In this document: piece after piece, positions 56,331-64,000 of the stretch | How the letters are laid out: each line of letters starts with the position of its first letter | Numbering within the stretch: position 1 is the first letter of the stretch | Source: Bartonella sp. ML70XJBT.G | GTDB lineage: Bacteria; Pseudomonadota; Alphaproteobacteria; Rhizobiales; Rhizobiaceae | Assembly: GCF_028618575.1 (NCBI RefSeq) | Contig: NZ_JAQITA010000011.1 | Coordinates: 23,006 to 87,005 of the forward strand | Direction: 5' to 3' | Length of the DNA stretch: 64,000 nucleotides | The notes under the pieces: model-generated | What the model was told of the DNA's origin: nothing | What the model saw: the letters and a program-made list of their open reading frames with translations, nothing else | The model's database searches: none | Program-made: the position numbers and the translations under genes

Positions 56331-56349
56331 ACAGTCTGTTACAGACTGT
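56331..56349. promoter_or_regulatory. Palindrome upstream of the small hydrophobic frame
   Basis: ACAGTCTGT and ACAGACTGT are separated by one T, an operator-like symmetry. No cognate regulator is seen in the window. Confidence 0.4.
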
Positions 56350-57547
56350 AATATATGGTGATAAAATATTTGCGGCAAGCTTAAAATTGTTCTTATTTCG
56401 TATGACGATGGGAGGAACTGAGCACTGTGGAACATAGAAACAGTTAAAACTTATGCTGTTGCTTTATTTTTTATGTGTAAGCTACGTCTGATAAAAAGTC
56501 TTTTTAAATACATTTTCTGTTTTATTTTACAGCAAACAAGATGCGTAGCTGTTTTATGAAGAAAGAGCAACGCTATAGCTTTATCTTGAATATTTGGAAT
56601 AACAATTGGCAGTAGAAGTTTTGTTTGTTAAGAAATTTATGATTTTTTCTTTATGTATGCGTGAGTGTAACGAGATGGCAGCATGAATAACCAACTCTCT
56701 GTTTAGAGTAGAATGGTTTGGGAGGAGCTTGGTTGTCAATAAAATGCTGAAAACATCCTTGAAAAATCATTTGAAGGTCTTATAGTATAAAAAAATTATC
56801 AAATTGTGTTTTTTATGAACTCTTGAAAGAAGTTTAAAAATCTTATATAGTCGATCATTGCAAAGAAAAGCGAGTGATCATTGAAAAAGGGGGATTTATA
56901 GCTGTTTAGCTATTTTAAAATGCCTCTTTTGATATTGGTGTGTGATTGATTTGTTCAAAAAGCAATGCTGTTTTGTATCTCATACAAAATGCTGTATGTG
57001 TGCAAAAAACAGCATGGGAGAGTGAATCTTTCTGAATGTGTGCTTACTGGTTTTGCTCAATACAAAAAGGCGAGGACAGTGGTGCATAGAAAGCCAAGGC
57101 TATGGAGGGTAAAATGCTGCAATCTTTAAAATGCTAAAACCTTAAAGGGTTTAAGCCTTTATATGCAACAAATTTTTGTTGCATAGGGAGTAACGCGTTA
57201 TTGTTTGCATTATTGTTTCTTGTCTCAGATAGGCGGAATAAAAGAGGCAAAATAAATTTCGGACTTTTGGATATCTCCTGCAAGTTGATTTGATAATTTG
57301 TGGCGCTTTGCTGAAATGGTATTGCGTCAGGGGTGATTGGGAAGCAAAGAAATTTATATAATGTTGTAAAAGTAATGTGTTGAAAGTCAAGTGGGTATAC
57401 GCTTTTAGGATTATCGTGCTGTTGTCGGGGCAATATTCGCACAATGAACGCAATTGAGTGTATCAGCATTGAAGAGAAAGCTGTTTAATCTCCCTTATTG
57501 GATATTTGAGAGTAAGATTGAACAATACTGTTGAAGGGGAAATAAAA

Positions 57548-57949
57548 ATGTCTGTTGTGCAATATGGTGATGAGAGTTTTGCAGCAAAAGCAAAAGTCCT
57601 TGATAACAATCTTATTGATCGTGATTGGGCTATGACAAAATTTGTTGCTGCTGTTAAAAGTTTAGCACAAGTGGTTGATTACGAAAGCAATATGTTAGAG
57701 AGCAGTGGTATTCCAGATTATGAAGAAATCAATCTCTGTAAAATACGTGGCTTACGTGACCTTAATAAATCTATAAGCGATGTGAAACGCTATATGAATG
57801 AAGATATTGAGAATGAGGTTGAAAGTTTATTATCGGATTTACAGGAAAAATTACACCGTAATAGCAAATTGTTGCAAACGCACTTAGATGCGATCAACGA
57901 TCTTTCACAAGATATGCAAATTGCTGCTCGTACAAGAGAAATAGAGTGA
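57548..57949 (+). CDS. Hypothetical helical protein
   Basis: The ATG at 57548 (MSVVQYGDESF) follows GAAGGGGA, giving 133 residues; the frame opens earlier at 57506. The product looks all-helical, with no signal peptide and heptad-like Leu/Ile spacing in the C-terminal half (EVESLLSDLQEKLHRNSKLL). I recognise no family. Confidence 0.65.
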   Translation: MSVVQYGDESFAAKAKVLDNNLIDRDWAMTKFVAAVKSLAQVVDYESNMLESSGIPDYEEINLCKIRGLRDLNKSISDVKRYMNEDIENEVESLLSDLQEKLHRNSKLLQTHLDAINDLSQDMQIAARTREIE

Positions 57950-58527
57950 ACTGGTGAACCTTCAGTTAATACAGGACGCTCTCAAGAATAAAGAGAATAA
58001 TATAACTTGTGGTGCCCTCTCGCAGTTATGTCTCATTTTATCATCTCTTGCGGAGGTTTCATATGCGCAGCATAATTTACGCGGTTTTGATGCTTACAGG
58101 AAGAAGAACTGTTTCTTAAAGCTATAATGCTCTTTAGCTCGTAAGAGGATGAAGTTGTAATAAGCTGTTGTACATTGTATGAGCCAAGAGATTTGCGGAG
58201 CCTCCAAAAGTTGCTGTCGCCCTTGAATTAAAAACGGTTCATGAGAAGTGTTATTCATTCTTTCTTTCATGTTTTTATTTCCATGCTCTTTCCGCTTATA
58301 ATTTATAAATGAATGGTTCCACTTGATCTAATAGGAGAGAGATTTGCCATAAGAGAATTCTAGGATACACGAGCCTCTTCTTGAATATGAACAACGCTAG
58401 ATGATTATGATAAATCGATATCTTGTAGGTAAGAAATTCTTTTGCGTAAAAAAGTTTTTCCTTGGGTATAGGAGAGTTTTTTAGCTCTCTCTTATAATTT
58501 TTTTTGGCAAAATAGTCATTTATACAT
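57950..58527. other. Gap before the autotransporter cluster
   Basis: No gene is evident. The part at 58230-58440 is one of the degenerate repeat stretches described elsewhere. Confidence 0.4.
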
Positions 58528-58554
58528 AAAAGGCAGCCTTTTAAGCTGCCTTTT
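58528..58554 (-). terminator. Rho-independent terminator after the first autotransporter gene
   Basis: AAAAGGCAGC (58528-58537) pairs with GCTGCCTTTT (58545-58554) around a seven-base loop. It lies 25 bases beyond the minus-strand stop. Confidence 0.8.
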
Positions 58555-58578
58555 ATGAAAAATAATACTCATGTTATT

Positions 58579-61536
58579 TTAGAATTGATATCGTATTCCG
58601 CCCGAGAAATTGGTTCCAGATACACCGGCTTTTTGCAGTTTCTGCCGGTAACTAACATCACCATGAAGAGCAATATTTTGAGAGAGAAAAGCATTAAAAC
58701 CAACACCTCCCTCAATAGAGGAACCCATCGGATCCAAATAAAATGTATCAGCAATTTTTATTGTTCCACCATCACCAAAGGTTTTGATGACATTCAATTT
58801 ACTATAGAAGGAAACAGGATAATTTTCTTCTAAGGTGGTGAGAGTTTGTGTTAAACGTCCACCAATGCGTACCAACCATTGATGCGGATTATTCATATCA
58901 ACTTCAAAATTATTGGCATCGGAGAGTACGTCAAACATGAGACTTTGATAAATAAATTGTGCTTGTGGTTCAAACATCAGCCCCTGCATACCGGTGGCTA
59001 ATTTTTGGCCAACCGTTGCAGATACATTTAATATTTTAGTACCATCCAATTTTGCAGCATGGCCAATGAGAGGTGTGGTAATATTTCCTTTCAAGGCTCC
59101 GTAGGAAAGAAGTGCGTTTACGTATAAACCATTGCTATGTTTGACGCCACTATAGGCTGTGAGAGACCATTTATCAAGAGTGGTCTTTTCAGAATCTTCC
59201 ATACCCTTTGGCGTAAAAGAAAGCTTTCCGTATGTTCCTAAAAGACCAAAATGTGTACTGATATTTTTGCTTTCCAACGCAGCTAATACGACACCCCCTT
59301 GTAGGGCATTATAGTTTATATCAGCGCCATAGCCATAATGGAGTGGGTCACGGTTAGAAGATAAGGTAACTTTTTCACCATAGGAGGATAAAAAGAAAGC
59401 GTTCTTCTTCTTATGTTTTTCTACAAATATTGTTGTATATATATTGTCTAACAATGTGTTTTGGTTGTTTACATCAGCATATCCAGCGGAAAATAAAGCA
59501 CTAGGCATTACCACATAATTTGCTACCTGTGGTAAAACTGCTCTGATTTTCTTATCCTTATCAAGGTAATCATTTTGCAAGCGGAAATCCCAGAAATCGC
59601 TATTATTTTGGCCAAAGAGATTTTGGCTCTCATGGGATGTCCCTGGTGCAAAGCCGGTCAGGACATATTTATAAGGCAGGCCAGCCATTGTCAAATAACC
59701 TTCTGCTAATTTGAAGGAATTTTCACTGGCTTTGCCAGAAACCTGAATGAGTGAAATTCCATGGGACTCGACGGGAAGCGAAAGCATCTGCTCTCCCCAA
59801 ACCGAACCACTATCGGTCATTTTTTGATTGCTTTCCAAGAGATTGACGTGAACTGTGGTAGTACCCGATACATCACCATGAATTATAAGGCGGTCGGTTG
59901 CTTGTTCAGTCACTGGAGAATGTTTACTCCACCGAGAGTTCAGATGAACTTCTGCTTTCCCTTTTGCACTATAAACCACTGCTGCATGAGATCCGTTGCT
60001 ATCTTCGGATTCTTTTTCCTCTTGTCGTGGGGGAGGGCCTACAAACAAAGTTTGATATTGTCCCTCCTTTGGCGTTTCAAACATAATCGTGCTGTCTGCA
60101 AGCTGGAGTGCAGAAAGGTTAGAATAGGTCTTTTCATGAGCACCAAACGGTTCATAGTCAGATAGATCTTTATCATTATGTTCTGTATTTTTATTTGCTT
60201 TTAAAAGCCATTTTGTACCATTTTTAAGATCAAAAAGGGTTTGGTTTTCACTCAATGTTCTTACGCGCCCTTCTAAATCAGAATGATCTGCTGTTAATAT
60301 GAAGCTATGTGTACCACCTCCCAGCTCGGTTGCATTTTTTACTAAAAGATCGGCATGGATTGCTGAATTTTTGAGGAAAACTTCAGCATCCACATCCAAC
60401 CCATAGATGCTTATGCCAACGCCATTTTCAACAAAAAGCTTTGTGTTTTTCAAGGTTACTTGATTGACAAGATTTTGTTCTTGGTTGGTATCTGATTTTG
60501 TTTCAGCACTGCGTGCATGGCGTTGTCTGGAGGCAAAATATGGATCATTTCGGAAAATAATGCCATTTGCCCCATAATCACTTGTAACAGTTATGGTTGA
60601 ATCTTTAAGATTAATTGTACCATTGATGTTGAACAAACCAGTTAATGCTGTTGTGACATTAACACCTGTGGCATCAATTGTTCCCCCATCTGATACACTG
60701 AGTGCAACAAAATTTGCTTCAACTGTCCCCCCGTGTATTTTAACAAGTGAATTTTCACCCTCTGCGGATACAGCAAAATATCTGTCTTGAACCTCAGCAT
60801 CATGCAGTTCTACAGTTTTCCCCGCTTTTGCTTCAACTTTAGATTGTGTATTCTTGCCCTGTTCTGGTTGTTCAGGCTGTTCTGGCACTGGCTGTTTAGG
60901 CATTGGTTGTACAGGCGCTGCTACGGCTTCTGTTGCTGGTTTTGCATCCTCAGGTTTTGTGAGTGCTGGTGATGCTCCTGTTGCTGGTCGTATTCCCTCA
61001 GGGGCTCCCACTGTTGGTCTTACAGCTTTAAGGTTTGCAGGAGCTGGTGATGCGGTTGTTGCTGCATCCTCAGATTTTGAAGGCATTGATTGTGTAGGAG
61101 CAGAGGAACTCCGTAGTGTCTCTTCTGTGGTTGGACTTGTAGAAGAATGGGAGGGACGTTTTCTAGATTTAGGAACTGTCGTTGTTACAGATTCCATAAC
61201 ACTATCTTCTGTGGAATGAGGATTTTGCGGTAAAGTATTTTCTTTAGGTTTTTCAGATGGTTGAGAGCTGGAGTGTGCAGTTGTGGAAGCTGAAGCTTGC
61301 AATGAAGAGACTCTCTCTGGTGTGCTTTGGCTTGTAGATACTGTTTCTGGAGTTGTGGCGCTTGTAGATAAACTCCTCTTCCGCTTCTTAGCTGTTGTAC
61401 TGTCTGCTGTAGCTTGTGCAGATGAAGAACTTATAGTTGGTTGTGGAGTAGGTATTTCATTACGGGCATAAGATAGGCTGGAAGAGGAGTAAAAGAGAAC
61501 TCCCGAAACTGTGTATAATAAGAAGCTTTTCTTCAT
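58579..61536 (-). CDS. Autotransporter with Pro/Thr/Ser-rich N-terminus and pertactin-like passenger
   Basis: This 985-residue type V secreted protein has a signal peptide ending near LSYA. A Pro/Thr/Ser/Glu-rich low-complexity region spans about 25-235, then a beta-helix-like passenger with short repeated strands (for example DSTITVTSDYGANG), and a C-terminal autotransporter beta-barrel of about 270 residues ending FSGGIRYQF with the usual terminal Phe. Similar proteins in Bartonella are adhesins or angiogenic factors, but I cannot assign one. A run of nine C lies just upstream (61562-61570). Confidence 0.88.
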   Translation of the reverse strand: MKKSFLLYTVSGVLFYSSSSLSYARNEIPTPQPTISSSSAQATADSTTAKKRKRSLSTSATTPETVSTSQSTPERVSSLQASASTTAHSSSQPSEKPKENTLPQNPHSTEDSVMESVTTTVPKSRKRPSHSSTSPTTEETLRSSSAPTQSMPSKSEDAATTASPAPANLKAVRPTVGAPEGIRPATGASPALTKPEDAKPATEAVAAPVQPMPKQPVPEQPEQPEQGKNTQSKVEAKAGKTVELHDAEVQDRYFAVSAEGENSLVKIHGGTVEANFVALSVSDGGTIDATGVNVTTALTGLFNINGTINLKDSTITVTSDYGANGIIFRNDPYFASRQRHARSAETKSDTNQEQNLVNQVTLKNTKLFVENGVGISIYGLDVDAEVFLKNSAIHADLLVKNATELGGGTHSFILTADHSDLEGRVRTLSENQTLFDLKNGTKWLLKANKNTEHNDKDLSDYEPFGAHEKTYSNLSALQLADSTIMFETPKEGQYQTLFVGPPPRQEEKESEDSNGSHAAVVYSAKGKAEVHLNSRWSKHSPVTEQATDRLIIHGDVSGTTTVHVNLLESNQKMTDSGSVWGEQMLSLPVESHGISLIQVSGKASENSFKLAEGYLTMAGLPYKYVLTGFAPGTSHESQNLFGQNNSDFWDFRLQNDYLDKDKKIRAVLPQVANYVVMPSALFSAGYADVNNQNTLLDNIYTTIFVEKHKKKNAFFLSSYGEKVTLSSNRDPLHYGYGADINYNALQGGVVLAALESKNISTHFGLLGTYGKLSFTPKGMEDSEKTTLDKWSLTAYSGVKHSNGLYVNALLSYGALKGNITTPLIGHAAKLDGTKILNVSATVGQKLATGMQGLMFEPQAQFIYQSLMFDVLSDANNFEVDMNNPHQWLVRIGGRLTQTLTTLEENYPVSFYSKLNVIKTFGDGGTIKIADTFYLDPMGSSIEGGVGFNAFLSQNIALHGDVSYRQKLQKAGVSGTNFSGGIRYQF

Positions 61537-61561
61537 ATAAATATATCCCTAAATATTTTCT

Positions 61562-61570
61562 CCCCCCCCC
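61562..61570. repeat. Homopolymer of nine C upstream of an autotransporter gene
   Basis: On the gene strand this is G9, ending about 25 bases before the ATG at 61536. Such tracts can vary in length by slippage and alter promoter or leader spacing. Confidence 0.7.
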
Positions 61571-61583
61571 TCTCACAGAAAAA

Positions 61584-61601
61584 AATGGGATTCCTCCCAT
61601 T
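61584..61601 (-). terminator. Rho-independent terminator after the second autotransporter gene
   Basis: AATGGGA (61584-61590) pairs with TCCCATT (61595-61601). On the minus strand it is followed by a T run. It is about 75 bases after the stop at 61675. Confidence 0.75.
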
Positions 61602-61674
61602 ATGTTTTTTTATAAAATACAAAATAAAACATATGGGAGGGTCTTTATATTTCAAGATATGAAGAAAAGTATTT

Positions 61675-63720
61675 TTAAAAGCGATAGCGCATTCCAGCAG
61701 ATACATTTATAGAAGATTCACCAGCTTCTTTGAGTTTATGCTGATAACTGACATCACCATGAAGCGCTACATTTTGCGATAAATAGGCATTAATACCTAA
61801 ACCGCCTTCAAGGCTTGTTCCTATAGGAGAAATTTGAAAACTTTTTTTATCAATCTGTACAGTGTTATTGTTACCGAAACTATTTATAATATTTGCTTTA
61901 CCATAGAAGGAAACAGCCTCACCTTTGTTTTGCGTTAAACGTCCACCAATACGCAGTAACCATTGATCTGGATTGCCCATGTTGATTTTAAAGCTCTCTG
62001 TATCGGAAAGAATGCCAAGCATGAGACGCTGGTAAACAAATTGTGCTTGTGGTTCAAGTATTATTCCCTCCACAATGGTTGGCAATTTTTGACCAATGGT
62101 CGCAGAGGCCGCCAATGTTTTTGTGTTTCTCATGAGAGCGGTGGTATTTTCTCCCTTAAAGTGTCCATAGGAAAGAAATGCACTTGCATAGATACCACTG
62201 TCATGTTGAATGTGACCATATGCGGTAAGGGACCATTTATTCAGCATATTCTTTTGCGCGCTTTCTTTCTTCTTTGGGGTGAAAGCGAGTTTTCCATATG
62301 TCCCCAAAAGACCAAAATCTGTGCTGGTATTTTGCTCTTCTAAGACTATTAATGTCAGAGCTGCTTGTAAGGCCGCATAGCGGATATCGGCATCAGCACT
62401 ATTTTGTGGTGTATGAGAGTTGGAAGAGAAGATACTCCTCTTTCCATAAGTAGAAAAGAAAACTCCTTTTTCTTCATGATCTTTTGCTTCAAACATTGTT
62501 ATTCGTATATTGTCTAATAATGTATTTTGATTATTTACATCAGCAATTCCAACGGAAAACAGCGTCTGAGGCATGACCAAATAGCTCGCTATTTGTGGGG
62601 TGAGAGCTTCACTTTGTTCTTCAGGATGAGGCAAGTCATGAGATAAAGCTGCGGTTTCTCTACCCTCTGCAAGTTTAGATGCTCTCTCAGTATCAGCGGG
62701 AGTTTGAGTGGCAGCTTCAACTTTTATGGGCAAATTCACATGATCTGGTGATGAGGCGTTTGTTTTGGAATTCACATCCTTTTGCAAATCTTTATCGGTT
62801 TTAGGCTGTGGGATCATTCTAGGATCTGTTATTGTTGATGTATTGTCTTTGCCTTTTAGACTCGCATGAAAAGGGGAGAACTTACTGATAGAACCTTCTT
62901 TATTTGTATTTTGGTCGATAAGAGAAGATTTATTTCCTCTGGATGGGAGAGAAGATACAAAAGCCTCTCTTTTTTCTTCTGCGTTTTTTATCGTATCGAC
63001 ATTCCAAGTATCTATGAGCGCTGTGCGTATAGTATCGGAAAGTTCTTTGTTGTGTCCTTGTAAAGCGTTATCTATCGCTGTCACTTCGTGCAGTGTTTCC
63101 ACTTTATTTTGTAGTTTATGCCACTCTTGATTGTTTTGCATTATCCATTGTTTGTGTGTGCCATTAACACGCTGTTGGTTATCAGCTTCAAGTATTGCTT
63201 TTGCCTGTGCAGAATCGGAAAGGGCTTTCTCGTAGCCTTTTAATAAGTCTTCCGTCATTTTTAAGCGGTTTTGTCGCAAGCGATCAAGATAGGCATTGGC
63301 TTGTAGCATATATTGCACATTCTTATTATATTGATTAGCCATTGCATGTGCATAAACAGAACTGCTTGTCTTTCGCAATTCATCTTTGTCATTAGAAGTT
63401 TCATAACGACCGATACCTGAAAAATATCTGTTAATTCTAGTTTCTACCTCATCCAATCCTTCTTGAAGCATCTGACCAAAATGAGAATTTCCCTCCACCA
63501 TGCTACCAGCAGCTATTATCTCAAGATTTTTTTCTTCCTGCGTTGGAGTATTGATGAGATCAATGGCATGGCGATATTGTTCAGGTAATTTGATAATCTC
63601 TTCAAGTGTATGGCGCGCGTGCGGGCTTAAATCAGAGGCATTACTAATATACGTTGCATTAAAATAAGAAAAAAACAAAGCACAAGCGGTTGTACATAAT
63701 AGTAAACATTTTTTATGCAT
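61675..63720 (-). CDS. Autotransporter with helical passenger
   Basis: I start at 63720 (MHKKCLLLCTT), which follows AGGAG; the frame is open upstream. The 681-residue product has a signal peptide ending near SNA and a passenger of about 250 residues rich in Gln, Asn, Lys and Leu that looks helical, unlike the beta-helix of its neighbour. A linker and a C-terminal beta-barrel of about 265 residues follow, ending VSAGMRYRF. The barrel is closely similar to that of the gene at 58579, so the passengers have been exchanged or diverged. Confidence 0.85.
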   Translation of the reverse strand: MHKKCLLLCTTACALFFSYFNATYISNASDLSPHARHTLEEIIKLPEQYRHAIDLINTPTQEEKNLEIIAAGSMVEGNSHFGQMLQEGLDEVETRINRYFSGIGRYETSNDKDELRKTSSSVYAHAMANQYNKNVQYMLQANAYLDRLRQNRLKMTEDLLKGYEKALSDSAQAKAILEADNQQRVNGTHKQWIMQNNQEWHKLQNKVETLHEVTAIDNALQGHNKELSDTIRTALIDTWNVDTIKNAEEKREAFVSSLPSRGNKSSLIDQNTNKEGSISKFSPFHASLKGKDNTSTITDPRMIPQPKTDKDLQKDVNSKTNASSPDHVNLPIKVEAATQTPADTERASKLAEGRETAALSHDLPHPEEQSEALTPQIASYLVMPQTLFSVGIADVNNQNTLLDNIRITMFEAKDHEEKGVFFSTYGKRSIFSSNSHTPQNSADADIRYAALQAALTLIVLEEQNTSTDFGLLGTYGKLAFTPKKKESAQKNMLNKWSLTAYGHIQHDSGIYASAFLSYGHFKGENTTALMRNTKTLAASATIGQKLPTIVEGIILEPQAQFVYQRLMLGILSDTESFKINMGNPDQWLLRIGGRLTQNKGEAVSFYGKANIINSFGNNNTVQIDKKSFQISPIGTSLEGGLGINAYLSQNVALHGDVSYQHKLKEAGESSINVSAGMRYRF

Positions 63721-63805
63721 AGAAATGCTCCTGATATATTTTTCTTTATTGATGAAGACTGAATAATTTGAGGTTGGTTTTCGTTTTTTGTAATACACAA
63801 AACTA

Positions 63806-63832
63806 AGCAGCGCTGTTTGTCTTTCAGCGCTG
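63806..63832 (-). terminator. Perfect hairpin after the third autotransporter gene
   Basis: GCAGCGCTG (63806-63814) pairs with CAGCGCTGC (63824-63832) around a nine-base loop, 30 bases beyond the stop at 63864 on the minus strand. No clear T run follows. Confidence 0.6.
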
Positions 63833-63863
63833 CAGATATTTTTAAAATAAAAATGAGAGATTT

Positions 63864-64000
63864 TTAAAAGCGGTACCGCATTCCACCAGAGACATTCACT
63901 CCCGATACACCAGCTTTTTGCAGTTTATGTTGGTAATTCACATCGGCATGAAGGGTAAACTTTTGTGAAAGTTGTGCATTCACGCCAAGCCCACCTTCAA
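63864..64000 (-). CDS. Autotransporter beta-barrel, 3' end only
   Basis: The minus strand reads EGGLGVNAQLSQKFTLHADV and ends VNVSGGMRYRF, matching the barrels of the two neighbouring genes. The gene continues beyond the window. It extends the tandem autotransporter cluster to at least three. Confidence 0.85.
   Translation of the reverse strand, partial: EGGLGVNAQLSQKFTLHADVNYQHKLQKAGVSGVNVSGGMRYRF

Larger units (their letters stand above)
54995..57547. other. Long gene-poor stretch with degenerate repeats
   Basis: No recognisable gene. The parts near 55330-55540 and 55950-56220 share elements with 45640-45880 and 58230-58440. A short hydrophobic frame (56194-56289) and a palindrome (56331-56349) are listed separately. 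Frames at 57134-57469 on the minus strand are not convincing. The last 50 bases lead into the gene at 57548. Confidence 0.4.

Noticed and set aside
60854..61219. 121-codon plus-strand frame rich in Gly, Ala and Val
   Set aside because: It is the reverse of the Pro/Thr-rich region of the autotransporter.
1..64000. tRNA or rRNA genes and insertion sequences
   Set aside because: I saw no cloverleaf-like sequence, rRNA segment, transposase or terminal inverted repeats that I could support.

Overview
The window is a low-GC alphaproteobacterial chromosome segment that I assign to Bartonella, most likely a rodent-associated lineage that carries both VirB/VirD4 and Vbh. The assignment rests on Fic-OB-BID effectors (Bep), tandem tyrosine-motif BID effectors, two VirB-type secretion loci, a vbhA/vbhT module and Bartonella-type autotransporters. 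The exact species cannot be read from the sequence.

Region 1 (1-26.6 kb, almost all minus strand) is the VirB/VirD4/Bep locus. Read on its coding strand it runs: a divergent nuclease-like gene, virB2 to virB11, a small antitoxin (biaA), two BepA paralogues with a decayed antitoxin between them, virD4, bepC, two single-BID tyrosine-repeat effectors (BepD-like), a two-BID effector (BepE-like) and a three-BID effector (BepF-like). The gaps between the tyrosine-type effectors carry a duplicated regulatory block (terminator-like inverted repeat plus promoter-like sequence).

Region 2 (26.6-31.1 kb) has a decayed ATP-grasp gene and a three-gene ABC-2 exporter operon.

Region 3 (31.7-45.2 kb) is the Vbh locus: vbhA and a vbhT that has lost its BID domain, a partial duplicate of the vbhB6-lipoprotein segment, then vbhB11 to vbhB2 with three EexN-like lipoprotein genes between vbhB5 and vbhB6. 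A second nuclease-like gene diverges from vbhB2. No relaxase and no second coupling protein are visible.

Region 4 (45.2-57.9 kb) holds two core genes (HAD hydrolase, ribF), a small phosphatase-like gene, a plasmid-type ParA/ribbon-helix-helix pair, a tandem array of seven EexN-like lipoprotein genes, and long gene-poor stretches with degenerate repeats.

Region 5 (57.9-64 kb) has two complete autotransporter genes and the 3' end of a third.

The most notable points are: the Fic/antitoxin states of the two BepA copies (an intact Fic motif beside a dead antitoxin, and a degenerate Fic motif beside an antitoxin that keeps its inhibitory motif); the truncation of vbhT exactly at the junction with a duplicated vbhB6 fragment; the expansion of exclusion-like lipoproteins to 12 genes plus two remnants; and the matching divergent nuclease-like genes beside both virB2 copies.
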